Below are positions 1-7,911 of a stretch of 13,954 bases of DNA, piece after piece. The notes under the pieces are model-generated. The model did not search any database and was not told the DNA's origin. It saw nothing but the letters and a program-made list of their open reading frames with translations. Source of the DNA: Sphingobacteriia bacterium (GTDB lineage: Bacteria > Bacteroidota > Bacteroidia > Chitinophagales > Chitinophagaceae); the NCBI GenBank assembly GCA_004293505.1, contig RDYY01000012.1, positions 5,455 through 19,408 of the forward strand, read 5' to 3'. A program made the position numbers and the translations under genes. Every line of letters begins with the position of its first letter. Within the stretch, counting starts at the first letter, position 1.

Positions 1-1
1 A

Positions 2-238
2 GCATTGGTAGCGCACATCCAGAAAACCCTGGAGACCCTTTATCACCCAGTTGGAACCTGTAAAATGGGGACCGATGAAATGGCCGTGACCGACCACCAA
101 TTGAAAGTGCGCAAAGTGAGGGGGCTGCGGGTGGCCGATGCTTCCATCATGCCCACCATTGTGTCGGGCAATACCAATGCCGCTACCTACATGATTGCAG
201 AAAAAGCGGCTGATATGATCTTGGCAGCTGCTGGTTAG
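2..238 (+). CDS. GMC family oxidoreductase, C-terminal end (partial)
   Basis: This is the last 78 codons of a flavoprotein of the glucose-methanol-choline oxidoreductase family; the rest lies upstream of the window. The segment matches the family's C-terminal domain. It has the block HPVGTCKMG, whose first His is the usual catalytic base region, then [11 protein letters not shown], then [19 protein letters not shown], where the second conserved active-site residue (His or Asn) sits and which closes over the FAD. Family members oxidise alcohols, sugars or choline using FAD. The substrate cannot be read from this fragment. The reading frame is open to the left edge, so the TTG at 5 is not a real start. 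The stop is 67 bases before the chosen start of the glucanotransferase, on the same strand; co-transcription is possible but a promoter-like element lies between them. Confidence 0.9.
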   Translation, partial: ALVAHIQKTLETLYHPVGTCKMGTDEMAVTDHQLKVRKVRGLRVADASIMPTIVSGNTNAATYMIAEKAADMILAAAG

Positions 239-264
239 TCGTGTCATTTGTACACATTGTTCAC

Positions 265-272
265 TACCTTTG
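265..272 (+). promoter_or_regulatory. Candidate Bacteroidota -7 element (TACCTTTG)
   Basis: TACCTTTG matches the Bacteroidota -7 consensus TAnnTTTG exactly. A TTTG at 247-250 is the nearest -33 candidate, but the spacer is only 14 bases against the usual 19-21, so the call is weak. A start of transcription near 277-281 would leave a leader of about 25 bases to the ATG at 305 and none to the ATG at 281. This is one reason for choosing 305 as the start of the next gene. Confidence 0.35.
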
Positions 273-304
273 CCAAAACGATGCTTGTGGCAACCAAGAC
301 ACCC

Positions 305-3268
305 ATGAACAAAGGCGAAAAAGCAGCTAAAAAATCAGCTGGACCAACTGATAAAAAAACGGCAACACCCAAAAAATCGGCAGCGCCCAATGCAAGTGTT
401 GATGCGCCCACGTCACAACAAGTTTCTGCTAAAAAAACTGCTGTAAAAAAAGCTGCTGCTCCTAAAAAAGCTGCTGCACCCAAAAAGCCTACTGCTCCTA
501 AAGAATCGGTAGCTCCTAAAAAATCGGCCCGCGCCAAGCAAGCTGTTAAAGAAACCCATCCTTCTTTTAAAGTCCTGCACTTTCAAGTCAAGTTCAAGAC
601 CATTCACGGACAACAATTGTTCTTGACAGGCAAGCATCCCTTGTTGGGCAATGGGGAACCCAACCATGCCATTCCCTTGGCTTATTTGAATGAAGACACT
701 TGGACCACCAGTGTAGAATGGACCGATGAAGCTGTTCCTGCTGCCGTTGAATATGGTTATTTTTTACAAAATGCCGACGGTTCCATTTCTTGGGATGAAT
801 CGCGCGGACGTTTTCTTCCATTGCCCACACCAGAACAGCCGGTGTTAAGGGTCATTGATGTGTGGAACCATCCGGGTTATGCAGAAAATGTTTACAGTGC
901 CCCCGCATTTCAAGCAGTGCTTTTGCCTCGCCCAACAACCCCCTCTGCCCCCCGCAAATCCCGCAAAAAGGCTACGCATTTGTTTCGCATCAAAGCCCCT
1001 CTTTTGCAAGCGGGAGAAAAAGTTTGGCTTTCAGGTGCTGGGTTGGCCTTGGGAGAATGGAACAAAGAACAAGCCATTCCGCTCGCATACAACAGCCAAG
1101 TGCAAGCTTGGGAAACCGCTGTGGATTTGCAAGCCAGTAGTTTTCCTTTGGCCTATAAATATGCTTTGGGCAGCGCCGAGAAAAATGCCCCATTCTTGTT
1201 TGAATCTGGCGACAACAGGGTCTTGTTTGAATCAGGATCTTCCGTATCACAAACCGTTTTGCAAGATGGCTTTATCCGTTTTGCAGACAGGGGCTGGCGC
1301 GGGGCTGGTGTGGCCATGCCCGTGTTTTCTTTGCGCACCGCCAAAAGCTGGGGAGCAGGAGACTTTACCGATCTTCAAGCTTTGGCCGATTGGGCTGCAC
1401 AAGTTGGGCTGCGGTTGATTCAACTCTTGCCCGTCAACGATACCATAGCCAACCGCAGTTGGACCGATTCCTATCCCTATGCCGCCATCTCGGCTTTTGC
1501 CCTCCATCCCCTTTACCTGAATCCAGCTGACATGGCCACGCGTGCAGGGGTAGACAGTTTGGCCGAGTTTGAATCCGCCCGCTTGGCCCTCAATGCATTG
1601 CCAGAAGTTGATTATGAGCAGGTCTTGGCTTTGAAAGAAAAAATAGCCCGGTTGTGCTTTGCCCAATCTGGTAAAAAGCAATTGAGCAGTTCTGGCTTCA
1701 AAGCCTTTTTTGACCAAAACAGTCTTTGGTTAAAACCCTATGCCATTTTCTGTGCTTTGCGCGATGCCCATGGCACAGTGGATTATACGCAATGGCCTGC
1801 CCACCAACAATATGATGCAGCTGCTGCAGATTGGGCCCAAGCCAACCCAGCCCAGGCCGATGCAGTAGCTTATTATTATTTTGTACAATACCATTTGCAC
1901 TTGCAATTGCAAGCTGCAACCGCTTATGCCCACCAATTGGGGATTGTCCTTAAAGGCGATATCGCCATTGGGGTCTTTCGCCACGGGGCCGATACTTGGC
2001 AAGAACCCGAGCTTTTCCACATGGATTTCCAAGCAGGGGCTCCCCCTGATGATTTTGCGGTGACCGGACAAAACTGGGGCTTCCCCACCTATAATTGGGA
2101 AAAAATGCAAGCCACAGGATTTGCTTGGTGGAAGCGTCGCTTTGCCCAGATGTCCCATTATTTTGACGCATTTCGCATAGACCATATTTTGGGCTTTTTC
2201 CGCATTTGGAGCATCCCCATGGATGCGGTGGAAGGCATCATGGGACATTTTGTTCCTGCTTTGCCATTGCACATCCAAGCTTTTCACCAACAAGGGGTTT
2301 GGTTTGACCAAGCCCGCTATACCCGACCCTTCATCAACGAAGCTGTTTTGTGGGAAACCTTTGGTTACGACAATGAGTTGGTCAAATCGCTTTTCCTGAA
2401 AGCCTTGCCCCATGGCGAATATGAGCTTTTGCCGGCATTTGATACGCAACGCAAGGTAGAAGCCCATTTTGCAGCACTGGAACACGACGATCACCATGCC
2501 AAAATCCAACAAGGACTTTATGCTTTGATCAGCAATGTGATTTTGTTGGAAGCAGATGACAGCCAGCAAGCATTCCATTTCCGCATCGGCATGGAACAGA
2601 CCACCAGTTTCAAACAATTGGCCCCAGAAACCCAAGCGGGTTTAAAGGCCATGTATGTGGACTATTTTTACCACCGCCAAGATGAATTGTGGAAAGCAGA
2701 GGCGCTGAAAAAATTACCTGCCCTCAAGCGCGAAACCAACATGATTGTTTGCGGAGAAGACTTGGGCATGGTACCTGCTTGTGTGCCAGACGTGATGAAG
2801 GATTTGGGCCTGTTGTCTTTGGAAATTCAACGCATGCCCAAAGATGCCAGCCGTGCTTTTTTCCATCCCAATGATGCACCTTATTTGTCTGTTGTCACTC
2901 CCTCTACCCACGACATGAGTACCATCCGGGGATGGTGGGAAGAAGACCCTGCCCAAACCCGTTCTTTTTACAACCATGAACTGGGACAATGGGGAGACCC
3001 ACCCGTTTATGGTGAAGCCTGGATCAACAAGATTGTGGTGCAGCAACATTTGTATTCGCCCGCCATGTGGAGCATTTTTCAGTTGCAAGATTTGTTGGGC
3101 ATGGACCCTGTTCTGCGCCGGGCTCAACCCAATGATGAACGGATCAATGTTCCCGCCAATCCCAAACATTATTGGCGTTACCGCATGCACCTCAGCCTGG
3201 ACCAATTGCAACAGGAAGAGGCTTTCAATACCGAATTAAAAAACTTGTTGGCTGCAGCAGGAAGATAA
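305..3268 (+). CDS. malQ: 4-alpha-glucanotransferase (GH77) with two CBM20 domains and a Lys/Ala/Pro-rich N-terminal tail
   Basis: Amylomaltase of 987 residues that transfers alpha-1,4-glucan segments between maltodextrins or glycogen branches. Order of parts from the ATG at 305: a basic low-complexity tail (residues 1-85); a first CBM20-like starch-binding domain (about 86-190, FLTGKHPLLGNG); a second (about 225-312, VWLSGAGLALGEWN); and the GH77 barrel (about 335-980). The three catalytic carboxylates are visible: nucleophile D626 in FRIDH, acid/base E818 in CGEDLG, and D870 in PSTHD. Two N-terminal CBM20 domains are usual for Bacteroidota and plant DPE2-type enzymes. The tail with its AAPKK repeats is not usual. 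The frame is open upstream to a TTG at 248 and has another ATG at 281. I chose 305 because of the promoter-like element at 265. No secretion signal is seen, so the enzyme is probably cytoplasmic. The next gene follows after 10 bases. Confidence 0.93.
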   Translation: MNKGEKAAKKSAGPTDKKTATPKKSAAPNASVDAPTSQQVSAKKTAVKKAAAPKKAAAPKKPTAPKESVAPKKSARAKQAVKETHPSFKVLHFQVKFKTIHGQQLFLTGKHPLLGNGEPNHAIPLAYLNEDTWTTSVEWTDEAVPAAVEYGYFLQNADGSISWDESRGRFLPLPTPEQPVLRVIDVWNHPGYAENVYSAPAFQAVLLPRPTTPSAPRKSRKKATHLFRIKAPLLQAGEKVWLSGAGLALGEWNKEQAIPLAYNSQVQAWETAVDLQASSFPLAYKYALGSAEKNAPFLFESGDNRVLFESGSSVSQTVLQDGFIRFADRGWRGAGVAMPVFSLRTAKSWGAGDFTDLQALADWAAQVGLRLIQLLPVNDTIANRSWTDSYPYAAISAFALHPLYLNPADMATRAGVDSLAEFESARLALNALPEVDYEQVLALKEKIARLCFAQSGKKQLSSSGFKAFFDQNSLWLKPYAIFCALRDAHGTVDYTQWPAHQQYDAAAADWAQANPAQADAVAYYYFVQYHLHLQLQAATAYAHQLGIVLKGDIAIGVFRHGADTWQEPELFHMDFQAGAPPDDFAVTGQNWGFPTYNWEKMQATGFAWWKRRFAQMSHYFDAFRIDHILGFFRIWSIPMDAVEGIMGHFVPALPLHIQAFHQQGVWFDQARYTRPFINEAVLWETFGYDNELVKSLFLKALPHGEYELLPAFDTQRKVEAHFAALEHDDHHAKIQQGLYALISNVILLEADDSQQAFHFRIGMEQTTSFKQLAPETQAGLKAMYVDYFYHRQDELWKAEALKKLPALKRETNMIVCGEDLGMVPACVPDVMKDLGLLSLEIQRMPKDASRAFFHPNDAPYLSVVTPSTHDMSTIRGWWEEDPAQTRSFYNHELGQWGDPPVYGEAWINKIVVQQHLYSPAMWSIFQLQDLLGMDPVLRRAQPNDERINVPANPKHYWRYRMHLSLDQLQQEEAFNTELKNLLAAAGR
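425..544 (+). repeat. Lys/Ala/Pro low-complexity coding repeat
   Basis: Codons for residues 41-80 of the glucanotransferase repeat short units of the type AAPKK (VKKAAAPKKAAAPKK, then APKES and APKKS variants). At the DNA level this gives repeated GCTGCTGC-CCTAAAAAA blocks with A runs of 7 (431-437), 7 (445-451) and 6 (464-469). The composition resembles histone-H1-like or AlgP-like tails. It is part of the open frame and is not a separate element. Confidence 0.75.
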
Positions 3269-3278
3269 ATACTAAGCC

Positions 3279-4295
3279 GTGGAATTGATTTTTCGCGCCA
3301 GTGAGCTGGCTTTTGAATACCCCTTCACCATTTCAAATGGGCGCACCAAAACCCACCAACCTGCTGTGGTCGTGGGTTTGCAATTGGGGCCCTTCATGGG
3401 ATGGGGCGAAGCACCAGCCATTGCCTATTACGGGGTAACGGTAGAGAACATGATGGCCACTTTGGCGGCCAAGCAAAAATTGATTGCCAAATTTGCTTTT
3501 ACTACCCCTGATCGCTACTGGCATTATTTGCACCACTTGTTGCCCCAGGATCCTTTTTTGGTTTCGGCCTTGGACATGGCGGCTTGGGACTTGTTTGGAC
3601 AAATGCGGCAACAGCCCCTGTATCAATTGTTTGGCACCCAGTGGACGCCAGCCTTGCCGCTGTGCGACTATACCATTGGCATTGACAGCATTCCTGTGAT
3701 GTTGGAGAAAATGAAAGCCAAGCCTTGGCCCATTTATAAAATTAAATTGGGCACACCCGATGACATAGCCATTGTAAAAGCGTTGCGCGCCCAAACCGAT
3801 GCCATCATTCGGGTGGATGCCAATGCCGGTTGGACCTTGGAACAAGCTTTGCAATTGATTCCGGCCTTGGCCGAATTAGGGGTAGAGTTTGTTGAGCAAC
3901 CCTTGGCCAAAGACAATTGGGAAGACATGAAGACCTTGTATGCCCAATCCACCCTTCCTTTGTTGGCCGATGAGTCTTGTGTATTTGAAGCCGATGTGGC
4001 CCGTTGTGTAGGCCATTTTCATGGCATCAACATCAAGCTGACCAAGTGCAGTGGCATTACACCAGCATTGCGCATGGTGTCAAACGCCCGACAATTGGGA
4101 TTAAAAGTCATGATGGGCAGCATGAACGAATCCACCCTGGGTTCTGCAGCCATAGGACATTTCTTGCCCCAATTGGATTATGTTGACATGGATGGTCCCT
4201 TGTTGCTGAAAGAAGACTTGGCCCGTGGTGTACAATTTGACAAAGGACGCATTGCTTTGTCTGGAAAACCAGGGCTGGGCATAGAGATGCTGTAA
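3279..4295 (+). CDS. Dipeptide epimerase (L-Ala-D/L-Glu epimerase-like, enolase superfamily)
   Basis: A 338-residue enolase-superfamily enzyme of the muconate-lactonizing subgroup. It inverts the C-terminal residue of dipeptides such as L-Ala-D-Glu, a step in recycling murein peptides. Visible active-site pieces: the KxK pair K154/K156 in IYKIKLG; metal ligands D180 (RVDAN), E206 (VEQP) and D231 (ADES); a second base Lys at 253 in NIKLTK; and the D303-x-D305 motif in VDMDGP. That last motif is the mark of dipeptide epimerases, because it binds the substrate ammonium group, and it argues against an o-succinylbenzoate synthase. The start is GTG at 3279, 10 bases after the glucanotransferase stop, so the two are probably co-transcribed even though their functions look unrelated. 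The exact dipeptide specificity (Ala-Glu or another) cannot be read by eye. Confidence 0.88.
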   Translation: MELIFRASELAFEYPFTISNGRTKTHQPAVVVGLQLGPFMGWGEAPAIAYYGVTVENMMATLAAKQKLIAKFAFTTPDRYWHYLHHLLPQDPFLVSALDMAAWDLFGQMRQQPLYQLFGTQWTPALPLCDYTIGIDSIPVMLEKMKAKPWPIYKIKLGTPDDIAIVKALRAQTDAIIRVDANAGWTLEQALQLIPALAELGVEFVEQPLAKDNWEDMKTLYAQSTLPLLADESCVFEADVARCVGHFHGINIKLTKCSGITPALRMVSNARQLGLKVMMGSMNESTLGSAAIGHFLPQLDYVDMDGPLLLKEDLARGVQFDKGRIALSGKPGLGIEML

Positions 4296-4331
4296 AGCTA
4301 TTCTTTACATCAATTAGCTGAAAGGCAATTG
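4291..4331. terminator. Tandem hairpins in convergent intergenic gap
   Basis: Two inverted repeats fill the 41-base gap between the epimerase and the Nudix gene. The first is TGTAAAG (4291-4297), a CTATT loop, then CTTTACA (4303-4309); it overlaps the epimerase stop codon. The second is CAATT-A-GC (4311-4318), a TGAAAG loop, then GC-AATTG (4325-4331). Neither is followed by a T run on either strand, so this is at most a non-canonical bidirectional terminator or an RNA 3'-end stabiliser. Confidence 0.3.
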
Positions 4332-4336
4332 AGCAC

Positions 4337-4798
4337 TTATACCAGTTGTTTAAAACTTTGCAATGCTATTTTATCGATGGGCAGAGAAAACAAATCTTCT
4401 TGCCAATCCTTGGGGGCTACCCACCTGAATACTTCCCGGTCGGTGCGGGGATCGGCCAGTTGTTCGGCTGAAAAAGCGAAAGGCTTTGTTTGGGTAGTCA
4501 AATTTCCCAGATCTTCCAGAGCATGTACCCGGTAATAAATAGACAGGATTTGGTGACTGGGATCAAAAGCCGATACTTGAAAAAAATCCGTGGTATACAG
4601 GTGTTGCCCAACTTGTACCGACAAACCAGTTTCTTCTTTGAATTCTCTTTGTAAACAATCCCTGGTGCCTTCTCCAAACTCCAATCCGCCGCCGGGTAAT
4701 TTGGTGTAGAATTTTCCCTTGATGATTTCGTCACTCACCAAAAGCCAGCCCCTGGTGTCGGTTAAAAAACCATAAACCCGTACATTGAACAAGGCCAT
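4337..4798 (-). CDS. NUDIX hydrolase
   Basis: A 153-residue Nudix-fold pyrophosphohydrolase, cytoplasmic, which cleaves a nucleoside diphosphate linked to another group, with Mg or Mn. The complete Nudix box is at residues 37-59: G-x5-E-x7-REFKEETGL, with no deviation from the consensus GX5EX7REUXEEXGU. A longer frame begins at 4834 inside corA, but I chose the ATG at 4796-4798 (MALFNVRVYG) because it lies one base after the corA stop, which suggests translational coupling. The substrate is not predictable from the box alone. It is the last gene of the dapF-corA-Nudix run. Confidence 0.9.
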   Translation of the reverse strand: MALFNVRVYGFLTDTRGWLLVSDEIIKGKFYTKLPGGGLEFGEGTRDCLQREFKEETGLSVQVGQHLYTTDFFQVSAFDPSHQILSIYYRVHALEDLGNLTTQTKPFAFSAEQLADPRTDREVFRWVAPKDWQEDLFSLPIDKIALQSFKQLV

Positions 4799-4799
4799 G

Positions 4800-5738
4800 T
4801 TAAAACCATTTCTTTTTGTAGAAATAAGTGCCAATGACCACCGATACCACCAAGGAAATGATCACAGGAATGTAAAAAGCATGGTTGGAATGTTGGTAGG
4901 GGATTTCTACGTTCATGCCATACAAGCTTGTCACCAAGATGGGCAAGGACAAAATGATGGTGATGGATGTCAAGCGCTTCATGACATTGTTCAAATTGTT
5001 GCTGATGATGCTGGCAAATGCATCCATGGTACTGCTCAAGATATTGGTGTACACATTGGCCATTTCCAAAGCCTGGCTGGTATCAATGATCAAGTCTTGC
5101 AAAAATTCCCGCTCTTCTTCGGTCAGTCCCAAGAAATTGGTGCGTTCCATTTTCATCATCAACATTTCGTTGCTGCGCAGGGCAGTTACAAAATACACCA
5201 GGCTTTTTTGGATCCGCATCAGGTTCAACAAGTCTACATTGGAATTGCTGTCATACAAGCTTTGTTCGTATTGGTTGCGCCGGTGGTTGATTTCTTTCAG
5301 GTAGTCCAAAAATGTTTGCACCACTTTTTCAAAAACCTTCAAGACCATCATGTTGCGCTTGTCGGGGTGGCGCTTTTGAAATGTGCTGAGGAATTTTTTG
5401 ATGGCCCCATTGTCAAATGAATTGACCGTGATGATTTGGTTGTGGGTCAGGATGATGCAAATGGGGATGGTGATGTAAAAGGCATCGCTGTCGTTGAAAG
5501 AATTGTTTTCGGTTGGGGTTTTGATGATGATGAACTTGACATTGTCTTCCAGTTCATACCGGGGTCTTTCATCAATGTCCAATGAGTCCCGCAAAAACTC
5601 AATGGGAATGTTCAATTCCTCACTCAAGCTCACAAATTCTTCTTCGCGAAACGGGGGTACCAGGTTGACCCAAACACCCATTTCAGATTTTTCAATCTCA
5701 ACAGTTTGGCCATTTTGGTTTTTGAAATATTGGATCAT
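4800..5738 (-). CDS. corA: CorA family magnesium/cobalt transporter
   Basis: A 312-residue inner-membrane divalent cation channel or transporter. The family's signature GMN is at residues 274-276 (LYGMNVE), at the end of the first of two C-terminal membrane helices (about 257-275 and 287-306). The long acidic and helical N-terminal part is the cytoplasmic metal-sensing domain, and the protein ends in a basic KKKWF tail. The frame is open to 5795, but the ATG at 5738 overlaps the dapF stop as ATGA, so translation is probably coupled to dapF; this start also gives the usual family length. It sits between dapF and a Nudix hydrolase, and Mg2+ supply could serve the latter, but that link is only suggestive. 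Confidence 0.93.
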   Translation of the reverse strand: MIQYFKNQNGQTVEIEKSEMGVWVNLVPPFREEEFVSLSEELNIPIEFLRDSLDIDERPRYELEDNVKFIIIKTPTENNSFNDSDAFYITIPICIILTHNQIITVNSFDNGAIKKFLSTFQKRHPDKRNMMVLKVFEKVVQTFLDYLKEINHRRNQYEQSLYDSNSNVDLLNLMRIQKSLVYFVTALRSNEMLMMKMERTNFLGLTEEEREFLQDLIIDTSQALEMANVYTNILSSTMDAFASIISNNLNNVMKRLTSITIILSLPILVTSLYGMNVEIPYQHSNHAFYIPVIISLVVSVVIGTYFYKKKWF

Positions 5739-6523
5739 GCGGCGGAGAAGTTTATTGTGCCTTGAAATACAAATTGGGCTGGGCCACTCAACCAAATGTC
5801 GGAGAAATCTTGGTCGCTTGTTCGGTTAAACCGCACTTGCAAAGGTCCGCCAAGGGTTTGGATTTGTCGTATTTGTTGGCCCCAGGTAGGTAGAGCGTGG
5901 GCCAGCGCAGCCGCCGTAACACCTGTTCCACAGCTATAGGTTTCGGCTTCAACCCCTCTTTCATAGGTCCGCACAAAAAGGGCTTCTCCTTGCGGGGCTA
6001 CAAAATTGACATTGATGCCTTCGGCCAGAAAAGCAGGGCTGTTGCGAATGGCACGCCCAGCTGCAGCAACATCCATTTGGGCCAAATCACCTTGGGCCGG
6101 TGCTACATAGTGGGGTGAGCCTGTATGGAGCACAAAAGCATTGTCCATGGTTTGCCACCCGGACACGTTTTTCATTTCTAAGTGAACCCAATCTCTTTCA
6201 TCTATGTAAGCTTGGTGTGGACCATCTACTGCCAAAAAACGATATGATTTTGCGCGAATGCCCTGGTGATGGGCAAATTGTACCAAACAGCGGCCACCAT
6301 TGCCACACATGGTGCTGGGGGCCCCATCGGCATTGTAATAGGTCATGCCAAAATCAAAGCCTGGAACGGTTTCCAACAACATAAGGCCATCGGCCCCTAC
6401 ACCAAAACGCCGGTGACACCACTGTGCAACTTGGGCAGTTGACAGGTCAAGCATGCCATCACGGTTGTCTAAAATGATGAAATCATTTCCCGTGCCTTGG
6501 TATTTAAAAAAAGAAATGCCCAT
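5735..6523 (-). CDS. dapF: Diaminopimelate epimerase
   Basis: A 262-residue PLP-independent epimerase converting LL-diaminopimelate to meso-diaminopimelate, the precursor of lysine and of the peptidoglycan cross-linking residue. The two catalytic cysteines are present in their usual settings: C73 in MCGNGGRC and C198 in YSCGTG. The N-terminal signature FFKYQGTGNDF and the ERGVEAET block before the second Cys are also intact. Length and start are normal. The stop overlaps the corA start by four bases. A hairpin with a short T run lies between this gene and the upstream four-helix-bundle gene, so dapF may have its own transcription start. Confidence 0.96.
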   Translation of the reverse strand: MGISFFKYQGTGNDFIILDNRDGMLDLSTAQVAQWCHRRFGVGADGLMLLETVPGFDFGMTYYNADGAPSTMCGNGGRCLVQFAHHQGIRAKSYRFLAVDGPHQAYIDERDWVHLEMKNVSGWQTMDNAFVLHTGSPHYVAPAQGDLAQMDVAAAGRAIRNSPAFLAEGINVNFVAPQGEALFVRTYERGVEAETYSCGTGVTAAALAHALPTWGQQIRQIQTLGGPLQVRFNRTSDQDFSDIWLSGPAQFVFQGTINFSAA

Positions 6524-6539
6524 GCCGCAAGTTAACCAG

Positions 6540-6569
6540 AAAAACCCAATGGGGGAGAGGGCCTGGGTT
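6540..6569 (-). terminator. Possible terminator between four-helix-bundle gene and dapF
   Basis: Read on the minus strand, AACCCA (from 6569) pairs with TGGGTT (to 6543) around a C-rich 15-base loop, and the right arm runs on into further T residues and a C. This has the form of an intrinsic terminator for the upstream minus-strand genes, but the stem is short and the loop large. The CCCTCTCCCCC core resembles small dispersed repeats common in this phylum, so it could be a degenerate copy of one. Confidence 0.35.
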
Positions 6570-6574
6570 GGGGT

Positions 6575-6928
6575 TTAGCGGGGCTGCAAATTGTTTTCGC
6601 AGTAAAGCAAAATTTGATCCAGGGTAGCTTCCAAGGGTTGCAATTGCGGTGCTTGAAAATGGCCCAAGGTCAAAGACATTTTGATCTGTGTTTTCAATTC
6701 TGCATAGACCCGGATGAACAATTCACTGTTGCGCTTCAACCTTTCTTTGTTGTCGCTAAAAGCCACAGCAGAAAGACGGGTACAGACCATGACAATGGAA
6801 CGGCGCAACTGGGCAGTGAGCACAAATTTTTGTTGAACAGGAAGCAGGCAGGTAAGGTGGTACACCTGTTTGGCTGAGGCCATGGCATACTGGTACACAG
6901 ACATGTCGGGACGGATTATTTCTGACAT
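6575..6928 (-). CDS. Four-helix-bundle protein (S23/IVS-like)
   Basis: A 117-residue all-helical protein resembling the four-helix-bundle family first noted in 23S rRNA intervening sequences and in many free-standing genes. The block LTAQLRRSIVMVCTRL corresponds to the family's helix-2 core (usually LTSQLRRAAVSIPSNIAEG). The usual SNIAEG end is replaced here, so the assignment rests on overall layout. The C-terminal half (RNSELFIRVYAELKTQIKMSL) matches the third-helix region. There is no membrane segment or signal peptide. The molecular function of the family is not established. The gene follows the nucleoside phosphorylase after 39 bases on the same strand and precedes dapF. There is no nearby rRNA, so it is not an rRNA insert here. 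Confidence 0.72.
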   Translation of the reverse strand: MSEIIRPDMSVYQYAMASAKQVYHLTCLLPVQQKFVLTAQLRRSIVMVCTRLSAVAFSDNKERLKRNSELFIRVYAELKTQIKMSLTLGHFQAPQLQPLEATLDQILLYCENNLQPR

Positions 6929-6967
6929 GGGGACAAATTACAGGCTTTCTGCACCCGACCCAAAAAA

Positions 6968-7846
6968 TCAAGCCAAATCAGCAATGATGGGAAGGCAGGT
7001 TTGTAGCAAATTTTCTACCGCTTTGGCCCCATCCAGGCTAAAGGTTTGGCTCACGCGGTTTGCAACTATTGCGCTGATACTCAAACAGTTGTGTTGTAAA
7101 ATTCGACCCAGTCCAAAGAGGGCACTGGTCTCCATTTCAAAGTTGGTGATGTGGTGGTTGCCATACCTGAAACTTGGTAGTTGCTCAATGAGGTCGGGAA
7201 GGGACAAAGCACCCCGCAGGACCCGGCCTTGGGGGCCATAAAATCCTGGACAAGTAACCGTGATGCCATGGGAAAATCCTTGTACAAAATGTTTGAGCAA
7301 AGCAGAAGAAGCGCCAAACAAATAAGGTTGGATGCCTGCTTGTTGCACGTGGGTATGTTGCTCAAAAGCATTCAGGATTTCAATTTCCTCAGGGTTGTTT
7401 TCGTGCCGATAAAACAGCATCAAATTGTCTATTCCCAAGCCGTGGGTACTGACCACAAAGCTGTCCACCGGAATCTGGGCTTGTAAAGCCCCCGACGTAC
7501 CCAAGCGAATCAAGTTTAGTTTTTGGTGTTGGCTTTTTACTTGTCGGGTGCTGAAATCAATATTGGCCAAAGCATCCAATTCATTCAAAACAATGTCGAT
7601 GTTGTCTGGACCAATGCCAGTTGACACCACAGAAAGTCTTTTTTGTCCAATATAGCCCGTGTGGGTAATGAATTCGCGGTGCTGGTGTTTGCTTTCTATG
7701 CGGTCAAAATATTTGCTGACTTCGCCCACCCGATCGGGGTCACCTACGGTTACTATGGTGGAGGCCAATTCTTCGGGCCTGAGGTTCAAGTGGTAAACAG
7801 CCCCTCGGGCATTGATGATCAATTCGCTTTCAGCAATCTTCTTCAT
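6968..7846 (-). CDS. Nucleoside phosphorylase (uridine phosphorylase-like)
   Basis: A 292-residue enzyme of the PNP/UDP phosphorylase superfamily; it splits a nucleoside with phosphate to a base and (deoxy)ribose-1-phosphate for salvage. Visible parts are the phosphate-binding GDPDR (residues 35-39), STGIGPDN (75-82), RLGTSGA (114-120, nucleoside and phosphate contacts) and NFEMET (235-240), whose Glu binds the ribose hydroxyls. The pattern is closer to uridine phosphorylase than to purine phosphorylases, but specificity is not certain; the protein is longer than the roughly 250 residues of E. coli Udp. The frame reaches upstream to 7882, and I prefer the ATG at 7846 (MKKIAESELI) as a start giving a natural N-terminus. 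It is the first gene of the minus-strand group and is divergent from tRNA-Cys. Confidence 0.87.
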   Translation of the reverse strand: MKKIAESELIINARGAVYHLNLRPEELASTIVTVGDPDRVGEVSKYFDRIESKHQHREFITHTGYIGQKRLSVVSTGIGPDNIDIVLNELDALANIDFSTRQVKSQHQKLNLIRLGTSGALQAQIPVDSFVVSTHGLGIDNLMLFYRHENNPEEIEILNAFEQHTHVQQAGIQPYLFGASSALLKHFVQGFSHGITVTCPGFYGPQGRVLRGALSLPDLIEQLPSFRYGNHHITNFEMETSALFGLGRILQHNCLSISAIVANRVSQTFSLDGAKAVENLLQTCLPIIADLA

Positions 7847-7911
7847 GGCATAGAATTCAAGCGAATTTCGGTTAAAATGCATTTAGAATTTTAATTTTAC
7901 TGCCTTTGCGC

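Noticed and set aside
244..537. Minus-strand frame rich in Ala, Phe and Leu
   Set aside because: It mirrors the Lys/Ala/Pro repeat on the plus strand and only looks like a hydrophobic protein for that reason.
855..1418. Plus-strand frame of about 187 codons inside the glucanotransferase
   Set aside because: It is out of frame within a real gene, Cys/Pro-rich and without family resemblance.
1730..2635. Minus-strand open frame of about 301 codons
   Set aside because: It is wholly antisense to the GH77 barrel, whose catalytic motifs are intact, and its translation shows no domain character.
4785..5420. Plus-strand frame of about 211 codons opposite corA
   Set aside because: It is antisense to a well-supported CorA protein, and its His/Gln-rich repetitive translation is a by-product of CorA codons.
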